This document shows positions 9,311 to 17,826 of a stretch of DNA of 64,000 nucleotides, piece by piece. A model generated the notes under the pieces. The model searched no databases. It worked only from the letters and a program-made list of their open reading frames with translations, and was not told where the DNA came from. Numbering within the stretch: position 1 is the first letter of the stretch; the number at the start of each line of letters is the position of its first letter. The position numbers and the translations under genes were made by a program. Source of the stretch: Wenxinia marina DSM 24838 (lineage in GTDB: Bacteria; Pseudomonadota; Alphaproteobacteria; Rhodobacterales; Rhodobacteraceae). Location of the stretch: contig NZ_KB902286.1 of assembly GCF_000379485.1 (NCBI RefSeq), positions 34,408-98,407 of the forward strand, written 5' to 3'.

Positions 9311-9618
9311 AGAGTACGTGTCCCTGTTTCGGAGCCGAACCAAGCCCCGGATCCGCCCTTCCTTACTGGGCGGAATGTGAACAAAATTTCCCCGTCCCGC
9401 GGCTTTTTCGTGAAAAAGGCCTCGCGCTTTCCGTTTGTGGAATCTCCCACGGCCCCAAGTCAGACGAATCTTCGCCCGGGCGGCAGAAACGGGCTTGCGT
9501 GACCCCGGGACCACGATCCGCCCCCGTGCCCCTGCAGGCCGGTCGCGGCGCCTCGGGCCTTGCATCGGGAGCGCGTTTGCCTTTCCTGCCCGGAAGCAAA
9601 GCGACCGGAGTGAGAGAA
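9311..9618. promoter_or_regulatory. Divergent intergenic region with a 16-bp dyad
   Basis: The 308-bp gap between the divergent beta-helix RTX gene and ugd carries no gene. It contains a locally AT-rich stretch and a dyad CTTTTTCGTGAAAAAG (9403-9418, two 7-bp arms around GT), a plausible repressor or activator site for one or both promoters. The rest is featureless GC-rich sequence. Confidence 0.4.
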
Positions 9619-10785
9619 ATGAAGATTGCCGTCGCCGGCATCGGCTATGTGGGCCTGTCGAACGCCGTCCTGCTGGCCCAGAACCACGAGGTCGTGGCGC
9701 TCGATCTCGATCAGCGGCGCGTCGAGAGGCTGAATGCCGGGCAGAGCCCGATCGTCGATCCCGACATCGAGCGTTTCCTCGCCGGGGGGGCGCTCGACCT
9801 GCGGGCCACCGCCCGGCCGGAAGAGGCGCTGACGGGGGCCGAGATCGTCATCGTGGCCACGCCCACCAACTACGACCCCGTGACCAACCATTTCGACACC
9901 CGCTCGGTCGAGGCGGTGGCCGAGCAGGCCGCCGCGCTCGCGCCGGCCGCCTTGGTCGTGGTGAAATCAACCGTGCCGGTGGGCTTCGTGTCGGGTCTGC
10001 GGGCGCGGACCGGGCATCAGAATGTGATCTTCAGCCCCGAATTCCTGCGCGAGGGGCGGGCGCTGCACGACAACCTGCATCCCAGCCGGATCGTGGTGGG
10101 CGAGCGCTCGGACCGGGGCCGCCGCTTCGCGGATCTGCTGCTCGAGGGCGCGGTGACGAAGGACGTGCCGGTGCTCTTCACCGACCCGTCCGAGGCCGAG
10201 GCGATCAAGCTGTTCTCGAACACCTACCTCGCGATGCGGGTCGCCTTCTTCAACGAGCTGGACAGCTACGCGATGACCCACGGCATGGACAGCCGGCAGA
10301 TCATCGAAGGCGTCGGCCTCGATCCCAGGATCGGCGGCCACTACAACAACCCTTCCTTCGGCTACGGCGGCTATTGCCTGCCCAAGGACACCAAGCAGCT
10401 GCTGGCGAACTATTCCGAGGTGCCGCAGAACCTGATCGCGGCGATCGTGGACGCCAACCGCACCCGCAAGGACTTCATCGCCGACCGGATCCTCGCCCGG
10501 GGACCGAAGACCGTGGGCATCTTCCGCCTGGTGATGAAGGCCGGCTCCGACAACTGGCGGCAAAGCTCGATCCAGGGGATCATGAAGCGCCTGAAGGCCA
10601 AGGGGATCGAGGTGATCGTCTACGAACCGGCGCTCGGAGAGACGGAGTTCTTCGGCTCGCCGGTGATCGCGGATCTGGAGGCCTTCAAGGTGCGCGCCGA
10701 GGTGATCGTGGCTAACCGGATGACCGACGACATCGCCGAGGTGGCCGACCGCGTCTTCACCCGCGATCTGTTCGGCTCGGACTAA
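9619..10785 (+). CDS. ugd: UDP-glucose 6-dehydrogenase
   Basis: 388 residues, the length of the short KfiD/HasB-type enzymes that oxidise UDP-glucose to UDP-glucuronate with two NAD+, a capsule precursor. The N-terminal Rossmann domain starts [19 protein letters not shown] (GxGxxG at 7-12); [29 protein letters not shown] and [22 protein letters not shown] are the family motifs. The catalytic cysteine is in [14 protein letters not shown] (Cys253), and the C-terminal UDP-binding domain has [18 protein letters not shown]. The ATG at 9619 has GGAG about 9 nt upstream. kpsM starts 1 nt after the stop, so precursor synthesis and export are co-transcribed. GDP-mannose dehydrogenase is a less likely alternative given length and motifs. 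Confidence 0.9.
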   Translation: MKIAVAGIGYVGLSNAVLLAQNHEVVALDLDQRRVERLNAGQSPIVDPDIERFLAGGALDLRATARPEEALTGAEIVIVATPTNYDPVTNHFDTRSVEAVAEQAAALAPAALVVVKSTVPVGFVSGLRARTGHQNVIFSPEFLREGRALHDNLHPSRIVVGERSDRGRRFADLLLEGAVTKDVPVLFTDPSEAEAIKLFSNTYLAMRVAFFNELDSYAMTHGMDSRQIIEGVGLDPRIGGHYNNPSFGYGGYCLPKDTKQLLANYSEVPQNLIAAIVDANRTRKDFIADRILARGPKTVGIFRLVMKAGSDNWRQSSIQGIMKRLKAKGIEVIVYEPALGETEFFGSPVIADLEAFKVRAEVIVANRMTDDIAEVADRVFTRDLFGSD

Positions 10786-10786
10786 C

Positions 10787-11653
10787 GTGACCGACTCGGC
10801 CGCCGCCTCGACGATCCGGGATGCCGCGCCGCCGGTCCCGATCCCGTCCCGGGGCCGGCGGCGGCTGCGCCCGGTGCGGCGCACGATGCGCTTCGCCGGG
10901 CCGCGCACGGTGGCGGCGCTGATCCTGCGCGAGATGGTGTCGAGCTACGGACGCTCCCCCGGCGGCTATGCCTGGCTCATCATCGAGCCGGTCCTGGGCA
11001 TCCTCTTCATCACCGCCTTCTTCATGCTGGTGGGTCTCCGGACGCCTGCGCTCGGGACCAATTTCGGCATGTTCATGGCGACCGGCATGTTGCCTTTCAC
11101 GATGTTCACCGACCTGTCCAACAAGACCGCCCAGTCGATCAACTATTCCAGGGCCCTGCTGGCCTATCCGCGCGTGACCTATATCGACGCGATCCTGGCG
11201 CGGACCGGTCTGGCGGTGCTGACCAACCTGCTGGTCACCTTCCTGCTGCTCACCGGGATCCGCATGATCTGGGAGACGCGTACGGTGGTCGTCATCGAGC
11301 CGATCCTGCTGTCGCTGACGATGGCCGTGGCCCTGGGCGTGGGGATGGGGCTGCTCAACTGCTTCCTCTTCACCCGCTTCCAGATCTGGCAGCGGGTCTG
11401 GTCGATCGCGACGCGGCCGCTGTTCTTCATCTCGGGGATCCTGATCCTCTACGAGTCGATCCCGGCCCCCTGGAACGGCTATTTCATCTACAATCCGCTG
11501 ATCCACGTCACGGCCTCGATGCGGGCGGGCTTCTATGTCGGATACGAGGCGACCTATGTCGATCCGGGCTACGTCTTCCTCGTCTCCGGGATCCTCGGAC
11601 TGTGGGGGCTGCTGATGCTGCACCGCTTCCACCGCGATTTGCTGGAACTGTGA
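10787..11653 (+). CDS. kpsM: KpsM-like capsule exporter permease
   Basis: 288 residues, an ABC-2 type permease that pairs with the KpsT domain encoded at 897-2516 to move the capsule polymer across the inner membrane. It begins with a cytosolic amphipathic part (ALILREMVSSYGRSPGGYAWLIIEP, typical of KpsM/Wzm) and then has about six hydrophobic segments: ILFITAFFMLVGL, FMATGMLPFTMF, LAVLTNLLVTFLLLTGI, SLTMAVALGVGMGLLNCFLF, LFFISGILILYES and YVFLVSGILGLWGLLML. The GTG at 10787 lies 1 nt after the ugd stop; an internal ATG about 34 codons in would give a more usual 255-residue length. kpsM and kpsT are separated here by four genes, which is unusual. Confidence 0.9.
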   Translation: MTDSAAASTIRDAAPPVPIPSRGRRRLRPVRRTMRFAGPRTVAALILREMVSSYGRSPGGYAWLIIEPVLGILFITAFFMLVGLRTPALGTNFGMFMATGMLPFTMFTDLSNKTAQSINYSRALLAYPRVTYIDAILARTGLAVLTNLLVTFLLLTGIRMIWETRTVVVIEPILLSLTMAVALGVGMGLLNCFLFTRFQIWQRVWSIATRPLFFISGILILYESIPAPWNGYFIYNPLIHVTASMRAGFYVGYEATYVDPGYVFLVSGILGLWGLLMLHRFHRDLLEL

Positions 11654-11687
11654 GACGCCGCGCGGGGGCGGAACGAAGGGACACGGG

Positions 11688-12374
11688 ATGACCTTGATCA
11701 GCGACGCCGATTTCGCCCGCGAAGCCAAGGCGCGTGGCTTCGTGCGCCGCACCAGTCCGCGGCGGGCGATCGAGGCGCTGGCGCCGCGCGCCGACCTGAT
11801 CGTGGACGTGGGCGTCCATACCGGCACGAAGTGGCTCTACGACGCCTTTCCGGACCTGCCCTTCCTGCTGGTCGATCCGCAGCGCGGCTGCGAGGCTGCG
11901 CTGAAGGAGCGGCCCGCGCGCTACGAATTCGCGGCGGTGGGCCTGTCGGACCGGACGGGCCGGATGGAACTCTTCGAGCAGGCGGCCAACAGCACCTTCC
12001 ACATCCGCACCGCACTGTCGTCCATGCAGCCGACCGGGGCCCGCTACGGGGTGGAGGTCACGACCTTCGACGACCTGCTCGACGCGCGCGCGCCGGGGAC
12101 CGGGCGGCTCGGCGTCAAGATCGACGTCGAGGGCCACGAGCTGGCGGTGATCCGGGGGCTGGAGCGGCACGCCCCCCGCGTCTCCTTCCTGGTCTGCGAG
12201 ATCAGCGTGCTCGACCGGTTCGAGGACACCCCCGCCTTCGCCGAGGTGATCGGCGCGCTCGCCGCGCGGGGGCTGCGCTTCTACAACCTGATGAACCCCG
12301 TCACACCGAAGCCGCGCCGCCATGTCGACGCACTGTTCCTGCGCGATGACGATTCCGCATTCCGGGGTGGCTGA
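11688..12374 (+). CDS. FkbM-family methyltransferase
   Basis: 228 residues. The SAM-binding core is visible: LIVDVGVHTGTKWLYDAFPDLPFLLVDPQ (motif I and the acidic residue of strand 2), then VEVTTFDDLLD and LGVKIDVEGHELAVIRGLE, the diagnostic KIDVEGxE of FkbM-type O-methyltransferases. Such enzymes in capsule or LPS loci methylate sugar hydroxyls; the acceptor here is unknown. It starts 34 nt after kpsM with GAAGGG seven nt before the ATG and is probably the last gene of the ugd-kpsM unit. Confidence 0.85.
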   Translation: MTLISDADFAREAKARGFVRRTSPRRAIEALAPRADLIVDVGVHTGTKWLYDAFPDLPFLLVDPQRGCEAALKERPARYEFAAVGLSDRTGRMELFEQAANSTFHIRTALSSMQPTGARYGVEVTTFDDLLDARAPGTGRLGVKIDVEGHELAVIRGLERHAPRVSFLVCEISVLDRFEDTPAFAEVIGALAARGLRFYNLMNPVTPKPRRHVDALFLRDDDSAFRGG

Positions 12375-12487
12375 GAGCCCTGATCCACCGGATGGCGCGG
12401 ACGCCTCGCATCGTGGAAATGGCGGGACCGCCGGTGGGGCAGCATGCTGCGAACCTGAACCCGAAGCCGACCGCAAGGACGTGCCGC

Positions 12488-12590
12488 ATGACGCTCCATT
12501 TCATCTCCGGCCTGCCGACGCGCCGGATCGACGCTGCCGTTCTGAGCGCGATCCTGCAGTCGAGCCGGGCGGGGCCGACGCCCCGCCCTT
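12488..12590 (+). pseudogene. 5' remnant of a sulfotransferase gene
   Basis: An ATG at 12488, with AAGGAC upstream, opens MTLHFISGLPT, the usual start of short bacterial sulfotransferases. One frame over, the next codons read AGSTL (the PAPS-loop glycine-serine-threonine), and the first frame then gives LSAILQ. So the diagnostic start 'HFISGLP-x-GSTLLSAIL' is present but broken by small indels within 60 bp, and nothing recognisable follows before the convergent gene at 12613. Short remnant; chance resemblance cannot be fully excluded. Confidence 0.5.
12567..12588. terminator. GC-rich hairpin between convergent genes
   Basis: GGGCGGGGC (12567-12575), loop CGAC, GCCCCGCCC (12580-12588): a perfect 9-bp stem with a 4-nt loop, followed by only TT. 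It lies between the FkbM gene and the convergent gene ending at 12613, where a bidirectional terminator is expected. Confidence 0.55.
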
Positions 12591-12612
12591 CCGGGTCCCT
12601 CGGCCGCGCGCC

Positions 12613-14217
12613 TCAGGGCTCCAGCCAATCGCGCAGCCTTCCGTCCGCGATCACCCGCGGCAGCAGCTGGTGCTCGCTCTGGCCCTCGAGCGGATGCAGC
12701 TCGACCCCCGGGAGACCGGCCAGGTCGCGGGCATGGTCGCGGTCGGTGGCCCGGTTCGCGGCGAACCACAGATGGATCGGGGTGGCGGGACCGCCGATCC
12801 GCGGCAGCACCTCGCGCAGGTCCAGATCCTCGGGCGGGAAGGATCGCGACAGCTTGCGGATTAGGGCCTTTACCCGCGTGTCGCCGCCGGTCAGGAACCG
12901 TCCGATCGAGGTCGGCGTGCCGAGCCCGTGGGTCTCCGCCGCGCCGAGTTCGCGGCCGTAGCTGACCGCGCTGTAGGCGCCGGCCGAGGTGCCGACGACG
13001 ATCAGCCGCTCGGTCTTCAACTCCGCCAGCTTCTCGCGCAGCGCGGCGATGGTCGAGGCCCGGTCGGGGCCGAGTTCGGCCACCCCGCCGATGAACAATC
13101 GATAGGTGTAGTCGCGCAGCAGGATCGTCGCCGCCCCGGTCGCGGCCGCCACCGCGTCGATGATCTCGTGATCGAAGTTCATCCGGTGCGCGAGGTTGGT
13201 CAGCCCCAGCAGCGTGACCCCGGTGAGCGAGGGACCCGACATCGTCACCTCCGCGCCCCTGTCCTGCAGCAGCGGGCGGCGCCGCGCGGCGGGGCCGGGC
13301 AGCGCGCGGATCACGTCCTCCATCACCTCCTCGCGCGCGGCGAGCGCCTGGCCGCGGGCCTCGGCCTCGTCGCGCGCCTCGACGGCGAGGGCCAGCGCCT
13401 CCTCCGTCTCGCCCTCGATCGCGGCGAGATAGGCGCGCCGCGCGATCAGTGCGGGGCCGCTGTCCTCGGCGTCGAGATCGCCGGTCTTGCTGCCGGCCGA
13501 GAGGCTGTCGGGCCAGCGGGCGTTCAGGCCCGCCATCAGGTCGCGCGCCTGGGCCGGCTCGAGTCCCATCATCGTCGAGCGCAGGTTGGGAAAGCGCGGA
13601 TCCTCCGGCGCATTGTCGATCGCCCCGCGGATGAACTCGATCGCCTCCTCCGGCTGGTCGGCGCGCAGCGCCGCGACATAGGCATAGCGGTAGGCGACCG
13701 AGCGCGAAGGATCGAGCGAGAGCACGATCCGCGCCGCCTCGCCGGCCTTGCCGGGCCGCCCGCGAGAGACCTGGATGCGCACCAGTTGCATCCCGAGATC
13801 CGCCTCCGGGGCCACCTCCATCAGCCAGGTCAGGAAGCGGGCATGGGCGTCGGCCTCGAGCAGGCCGCCCCCGGCGCGCAGATCGGCGTAGAGCGCGCGC
13901 ACCTCGGCCACCTCCGCCCCGGCGGCGCCGGCGAGGGTGAGGCTGCGCAGCGCCGCGTCGGGCTCGGCGAGGGCGATCTCGGCCCGGGCGCGCAGGATCT
14001 CGAGCTCGGGATCGACCGGCGGCGCCGCGGGCGCCTCCGGCGCGGCGTTCCCGCCTGTCTCCGCCTCCGCATCGCCAGCGCTCTCCGCGCCGGCCGCTCC
14101 GCTCGCCCCGGCGTCCGCTTCCGCACGGGCCTCGATCAGCCGCAGCGCCTCCCCGGCCTCTCCCGCCTCGAGAATGCGCCGGATCTCGGTCAGCGCGTCG
14201 GTCCTGTCGCTCGGCAT
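12613..14217 (-). CDS. TPR-like protein with C-terminal alpha/beta-hydrolase domain
   Basis: 534 residues in two parts. Residues 1-330 are alanine/glutamate-rich helical repeats of TPR type (e.g. DPSRSVAYRYAYVAALRADQPEEAIEFIRGAIDNAPEDP) with an acidic low-complexity linker near 35-65. Residues 335-534 look like an alpha/beta-hydrolase: strand VTLLGL, NFDHEIIDAVAAAT, nucleophile elbow RLIVVGTSAGAYSAVSYGREL (GxSxG), and a late IHLWFAANRATDRDHARDLAG and EGQSEHQLLPRVI that could supply Asp and His. The substrate is unknown; a role in O-deacetylation or processing of the polysaccharide is only suggested by context. Related elbows occur in the genes at 22503 and 44589. The ATG at 14217 is preceded by AAGGAGA. 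Confidence 0.6.
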   Translation of the reverse strand: MPSDRTDALTEIRRILEAGEAGEALRLIEARAEADAGASGAAGAESAGDAEAETGGNAAPEAPAAPPVDPELEILRARAEIALAEPDAALRSLTLAGAAGAEVAEVRALYADLRAGGGLLEADAHARFLTWLMEVAPEADLGMQLVRIQVSRGRPGKAGEAARIVLSLDPSRSVAYRYAYVAALRADQPEEAIEFIRGAIDNAPEDPRFPNLRSTMMGLEPAQARDLMAGLNARWPDSLSAGSKTGDLDAEDSGPALIARRAYLAAIEGETEEALALAVEARDEAEARGQALAAREEVMEDVIRALPGPAARRRPLLQDRGAEVTMSGPSLTGVTLLGLTNLAHRMNFDHEIIDAVAAATGAATILLRDYTYRLFIGGVAELGPDRASTIAALREKLAELKTERLIVVGTSAGAYSAVSYGRELGAAETHGLGTPTSIGRFLTGGDTRVKALIRKLSRSFPPEDLDLREVLPRIGGPATPIHLWFAANRATDRDHARDLAGLPGVELHPLEGQSEHQLLPRVIADGRLRDWLEP

Positions 14218-14331
14218 CTGTGCAGCTCTCCTTAGGAATCCGGGGCTCGAAGGCCCTCCGGGAAGCCCGGGCGGTCCGGGGCGGTCCGGGCGGGGCGCAC
14301 CTTAGGCGCGGGCCCGCCCTGCCGCAATCGC

Positions 14332-14360
14332 CCGCCCCTTTTCGGCCCTTAAAGGGGCGG
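14332..14360. repeat. 10-bp inverted repeat in a divergent promoter region
   Basis: CCGCCCCTTT (14332-14341) and AAAGGGGCGG (14351-14360) form a perfect 10-bp dyad with a 9-nt centre, between the starts of divergent genes at 14217 and 14477. A terminator is not expected here, so an operator or a 5'-UTR hairpin is more likely. The remaining gap 14218-14476 holds no gene. Confidence 0.45.
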
Positions 14361-14476
14361 ACAGGGCGCGGCCGACCTCACGAATTCGCGATCGTCAGAA
14401 ACTATCCGTTTTTCGGCCCGTTGCTGGAAGCAAGGGCGCGCACCTCGCCGCGCCCGAGACCTCAGGGAGATGTCGA

Positions 14477-15853
14477 ATGGCCCATTTGGGTAACTCGTTC
14501 ACCGCCGCCGAAGCCTTCAACGGCCTGGCGACGGATTTTTACGCCACCGACCTTGTCGCGCTGAACAGTTCGGGAGCGAGCGGTTCCGTGCTCGCCAGCT
14601 ATTACGTCGAGGAGGACGGCTCGGGCTACATCAACGTGGCTCTCTCGGCGCAAGGCCTGGCGCCCGGCGCGCATGTCCAGCACATCCACGGCACGTTCGA
14701 CGAGGACGGCAATCCGACAGACGCGCAGACGCCCACGCTTGGCAACGACGCCGACCGCGACGGGGTCGTCGAGGTGCTCGAGGGCGTGCCAGCCTACGGC
14801 GACGTGCTGATGCCGGTGCAGGGCCCTGACGGCAGCCAGCCGACCGCCGATGCCAGCGGCAACCTGTTCTACGTTCAGAGCTTCGACATCCAGGACGCGG
14901 CGAACTTCTTCAGCCCCGTCACCGGCGCGCAGTACACCTTCTCGGACGTGATGGATCTCGCCCTGCGCGAATACGTCATCCACGGCGTGGTCGTGCCGCC
15001 GGAGATCGGCGCCGGCACCGGCGGCGAGGTCGACGGCACCCAGAACGGCCTCGTGCCGATCCTGCCCGCGGCGGCCGGCGAGTTCGACATGATCTCGGGC
15101 AGCGACGCGCTCGCCGCGATCAACGGCTTCCGGGCCGATGCCAGCGACGAGATCCGGCTCGATGACGCCGGCAACTTCTTCGACGGCGGCTACGGCGACG
15201 ACACGATCTCGGGCCGCGGCGGCGCCGACACGCTCTACGGCGGGGCCGACAACGACCGCATCGACGGCGGCTCGAACAACGACATGTTGTTCGGCGGCTC
15301 CGAGCGCGACGCGCTCTACGGCCGGTCCGGCAACGACCTGCTGGTCGGCGGCGACGGCGACGACGCGCTGTTCGGCGGCTCGGGCGACGACATCTTCGGC
15401 GGGCTGCTCGGCGACGACCGGCTCACCGGCGGATCGGGCCGCGACGAGTTCCACTTCGACGCCGGAACGGGCGCCGACCGGATCACCGACTTCACGCAGG
15501 GCGAGGACGTGATCTCGTTCCTCGACGACGGTGCGATCTCCTTCGCCAATTCGAACGAGGACGCGAGCGCGCGCGGCGACAGCGACCTGTCGGCGGACGA
15601 CTTCGCCATGGTCGACACGATCGCGATGATCTCGGCCTCGGAGGACCAGAAGGTGGTCTACACCGACTCCGAGTTCTCGGACATGCGCAACGGCACCGGC
15701 GCGGCGGCGGAAGCCTATGTCGTCGGCACCGACGGCATCCGCACGGCCATCGCCTACGACGACGACTGGTCGACCACCGAGGGCCGCGAGCTGATCGCGG
15801 TGCTGCAGAACTTCGGCGACATGATGACGGCGTCGGACTTCGACGTCTACTGA
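14477..15853 (+). CDS. RTX protein with CHRD-like N-terminal domain
   Basis: 458 residues, no signal peptide. Residues 30-175 resemble a CHRD-type beta-sandwich: SGYINVALSAQGLAPGAHVQHIHG followed by an acidic DNDADRDGVVEV-like loop and YVIHGVVVP near the end, the histidine pair HxxHG...IHG being typical. Residues 225-320 carry about nine tandem calcium-binding nonapeptides (GGYGDDTISGRGGADTLYGGADNDR...). The tail (FHFDAGTGADRITDF, then a hydrophilic stretch ending QNFGDMMTASDFDVY) fits a type I secretion signal ending in alternating Asp and hydrophobic residues. Function as a matrix or surface protein is inferred. The ATG has AGGGAGA 8 nt upstream. Confidence 0.82.
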   Translation: MAHLGNSFTAAEAFNGLATDFYATDLVALNSSGASGSVLASYYVEEDGSGYINVALSAQGLAPGAHVQHIHGTFDEDGNPTDAQTPTLGNDADRDGVVEVLEGVPAYGDVLMPVQGPDGSQPTADASGNLFYVQSFDIQDAANFFSPVTGAQYTFSDVMDLALREYVIHGVVVPPEIGAGTGGEVDGTQNGLVPILPAAAGEFDMISGSDALAAINGFRADASDEIRLDDAGNFFDGGYGDDTISGRGGADTLYGGADNDRIDGGSNNDMLFGGSERDALYGRSGNDLLVGGDGDDALFGGSGDDIFGGLLGDDRLTGGSGRDEFHFDAGTGADRITDFTQGEDVISFLDDGAISFANSNEDASARGDSDLSADDFAMVDTIAMISASEDQKVVYTDSEFSDMRNGTGAAAEAYVVGTDGIRTAIAYDDDWSTTEGRELIAVLQNFGDMMTASDFDVY

Positions 15854-15879
15854 TACGAGACCGGGCAGGGTCTCCTAGA

Positions 15880-15935
15880 CTCCGCCCATTCTCCCCTCTG
15901 GCGGGCGGAGCCTTTCGGGGCCCGCCCGTCCTCTT
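15880..15935 (+). terminator. Probable terminator after the CHRD-RTX gene
   Basis: CTCCGCCC (15880-15887) pairs with GGGCGGAG (15903-15910); the second arm can instead pair with CCGCCC at 15922-15927. A pyrimidine-rich stretch with several T residues follows, about 30-80 nt after the stop codon. The remaining gap to 16129 shows nothing else. Confidence 0.45.
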
Positions 15936-16128
15936 CCTTCTGGTGCGCGGGGTCTTCGCCCCCCACCCCGTTCGTATTCCTCCCTTTTCTTCCTGACCTG
16001 ACCGGGCGCAGGATCGGCAGGGTCATCGCCATGGCGCCCTCGGGGGACGCTCCCCGGGAGGATCCGGCCCCTCCACAGAAAGGGCAAATCGTCCGCCGCG
16101 CCCGTATTCGGGTAGCGGCCCCGCCGCC

Positions 16129-17016
16129 ATGCTGGCAGAAAACCTTCGGGAACCTGACCGTCCGGGCGGAAAGACATTGCAGATACTGATCCATGCCGGA
16201 TTTCACAAAACCGGTTCGACGTTCATTCAGAACCTTCTGGCCCATAACCGCGACCGACTGCCCCCATCCGTCGCCGCGGTCCATCAGGCCGACGCCTCCA
16301 GCCAGCCGCTCCATGCCGCCTGCCTGAACTACGACCGAGCGCTGCGCGCCGGTGAGGACGAGGCCGCAGCGGCCACAGCGCGGGAGGCCGTGCTGGCGGC
16401 CTGCCGGGCGCTGGTGAACGCCGCCGGCACCGGGCTGCGCACCCTGCTGATCTCGGACGAGGAGATCGCGGGCGTCATGCCCGGACGGCAGGGCACACGG
16501 CGCATCTATGCCAGTATCGGGCAGATCGGCGCGGCACTCGTCGAGGGGTTCGCGCCGCATCCTGTTCGGTTCGTCCTGTATCAGCGCCAGACCGAGCGCT
16601 GGCTGTCGAGTGTGCACAACCAGGCGGTCAAGCAGCATCGCCTCCGGCTGCCGCTGGATCAGTTCCGGGACTGGCTCGCCGAACCGGTAGATCTCGATGG
16701 CGTTCTGGCGCGGCTGCGTGCGGCCGTAGGTGGCGAAAACGTCGATGTCGTCCGGTTCGAGGACGACCTGCAAAGCCCGACCGGTCTGGGAACAGCGCTG
16801 CTACGGAAGGCGGGGCTGGATGATGCCTGGATCGCGGCTCTCGAGGTGGACGGGCTCAACCTCAACGAAAGCCTGCACCCCCTGGCGCTGGAGCTGATGA
16901 TCGAGTTCAACCGCACCAGGACGGGCGGCGCGGAACTGCGTGCGATCGCCCGCATCCTTCTCGCGCGGCACGAGTGGTTCGAGGATCTGGCCAAGGGGCG
17001 GATAGCCCCCCGCTAG
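16129..17016 (+). CDS. Sulfotransferase-family protein
   Basis: 295 residues. The PAPS 5'-phosphosulfate loop is well kept: ILIHAGFHKTGSTFIQNLL near residues 18-36 (HKTGSTF). The region FVLYQRQTERWLSSVHNQAVKQH corresponds to the 3'-phosphate-binding segment (RxxxxRxxSxxxQ), and VDVVRFEDDLQSPTGLG matches the later conserved strand. Such enzymes transfer sulfate from PAPS to glycans; capsule sulfation is inferred from the locus. The ATG at 16129 lacks a clear ribosome site, whereas an in-frame TTG at 16177 is preceded by GGCGGAAAG and starts directly at the conserved strand, so the protein may be 16 residues shorter. Confidence 0.75.
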   Translation: MLAENLREPDRPGGKTLQILIHAGFHKTGSTFIQNLLAHNRDRLPPSVAAVHQADASSQPLHAACLNYDRALRAGEDEAAAATAREAVLAACRALVNAAGTGLRTLLISDEEIAGVMPGRQGTRRIYASIGQIGAALVEGFAPHPVRFVLYQRQTERWLSSVHNQAVKQHRLRLPLDQFRDWLAEPVDLDGVLARLRAAVGGENVDVVRFEDDLQSPTGLGTALLRKAGLDDAWIAALEVDGLNLNESLHPLALELMIEFNRTRTGGAELRAIARILLARHEWFEDLAKGRIAPR

Positions 17017-17042
17017 GTCCGGCCCGCCGACCAGGACGGATA

Positions 17043-17705
17043 TCAGATGTGATCGGAGCCGAATTTCCCCGCCGAGACTGATTTCATGGCCAGCCCGTAG
17101 CAGACCGTGTCTCGAACATAGAAGACGTCCACGTCCAGGAGCATCTCCTTGGCATCCATGAGCGCGGCAACACGCGCGACGGCTGCCCGGTCGGGAAAGA
17201 TGCAGAAATGGGCGCCAGTGCAGTGATGCGTCTCCAGCACCTCCGACAGGCGCGTCAAACCGCGGCCGAGGGGCGGCGCGACGAACCGCTTCCCGACGGT
17301 CGGATCGGTCGGCTTGCGTTCCCTGTAACGCGGATTCAGCAACACCATATCTGCATCTTCCGGCAATTGCGTCCGTTGCAGATACTCGAGGCCGTCGGTC
17401 CAGAAGAACGGCTGCAGCTGCAGATCGTCCTCGATCAGGGCGAAAGGACCGTCCGATCCGGCGTCGAGGAAGGTCTGGAGCGCCCGACGATGGGATTGCC
17501 ATATCGAACAGACCGCCAGGGCCGCCGACGTTCCCGGCTCGACCGTCAAGTCGTGATCGCTAAGCTTGCCCGACAGGCGCGTGGCCGAAAGGCGGACCAT
17601 CCGCCATGGAGCGGGCGCCAGGAGCCGTTCGATATGCGCCCGCCGATCGGGACGCTCATCGAGATTAATGAAGACCCCCAGGTCGGCGATCAGATTTTGA
17701 GCCAT
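17043..17705 (-). CDS. GT25-like LPS/capsule glycosyltransferase
   Basis: 220 residues. GVFINLDERPDRRAHIERLL at the N-terminus, MVRLSATRLSGKLSDHDL, CSIWQSHRRALQTFLDAG and FALIEDDLQLQPFF give the order of glycosyltransferase family 25 (LgtB/Lex2-type), where IEDD is the acidic nucleotide-sugar/metal motif. Length fits the shorter members. The ATG at 17705 has GGAAAG nearby upstream and starts 8 residues before the conserved strand. It faces the sulfotransferase gene across a 26-nt convergent gap and lies downstream of the minus-strand glycosyltransferase set at 17827-21696. Confidence 0.7.
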   Translation of the reverse strand: MAQNLIADLGVFINLDERPDRRAHIERLLAPAPWRMVRLSATRLSGKLSDHDLTVEPGTSAALAVCSIWQSHRRALQTFLDAGSDGPFALIEDDLQLQPFFWTDGLEYLQRTQLPEDADMVLLNPRYRERKPTDPTVGKRFVAPPLGRGLTRLSEVLETHHCTGAHFCIFPDRAAVARVAALMDAKEMLLDVDVFYVRDTVCYGLAMKSVSAGKFGSDHI

Positions 17706-17758
17706 GTTCTTTCCGAAAGCAGCTTGCCGACAGTGCCCGAAAAAGTAGCGCAACCTGA

Positions 17759-17780
17759 AAGGGCGGCATACGGCGCCCTT
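17759..17780 (-). terminator. Hairpin downstream of the DUF6165 gene
   Basis: AAGGGCG (17759-17765) and CGCCCTT (17774-17780) form a 7-bp stem with an 8-nt loop, about 50 nt beyond the stop at 17827 and before the start at 17705. On the minus strand TTTC follows the stem directly. It could end the upstream operon or attenuate read-through. Confidence 0.4.
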
Positions 17781-17826
17781 ACGGTAAGCCAATTTGGCCG
17801 TGGGTCGGACGAATATTCACGCAGGG

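Noticed and set aside
12613..14217. Reading the Ala/Glu-rich first half as a TolA-like or coiled-coil adhesin.
   Set aside because: Helix lengths and the A-x-x-Y pattern fit TPR-type repeats better, and there is no signal peptide or membrane segment.
15180..15440. Tandem DNA periodicity of 27 bp resembling a repeat array or CRISPR.
   Set aside because: It is the DNA of nonapeptide calcium-binding repeats; units vary, there are no spacers and no cas genes.
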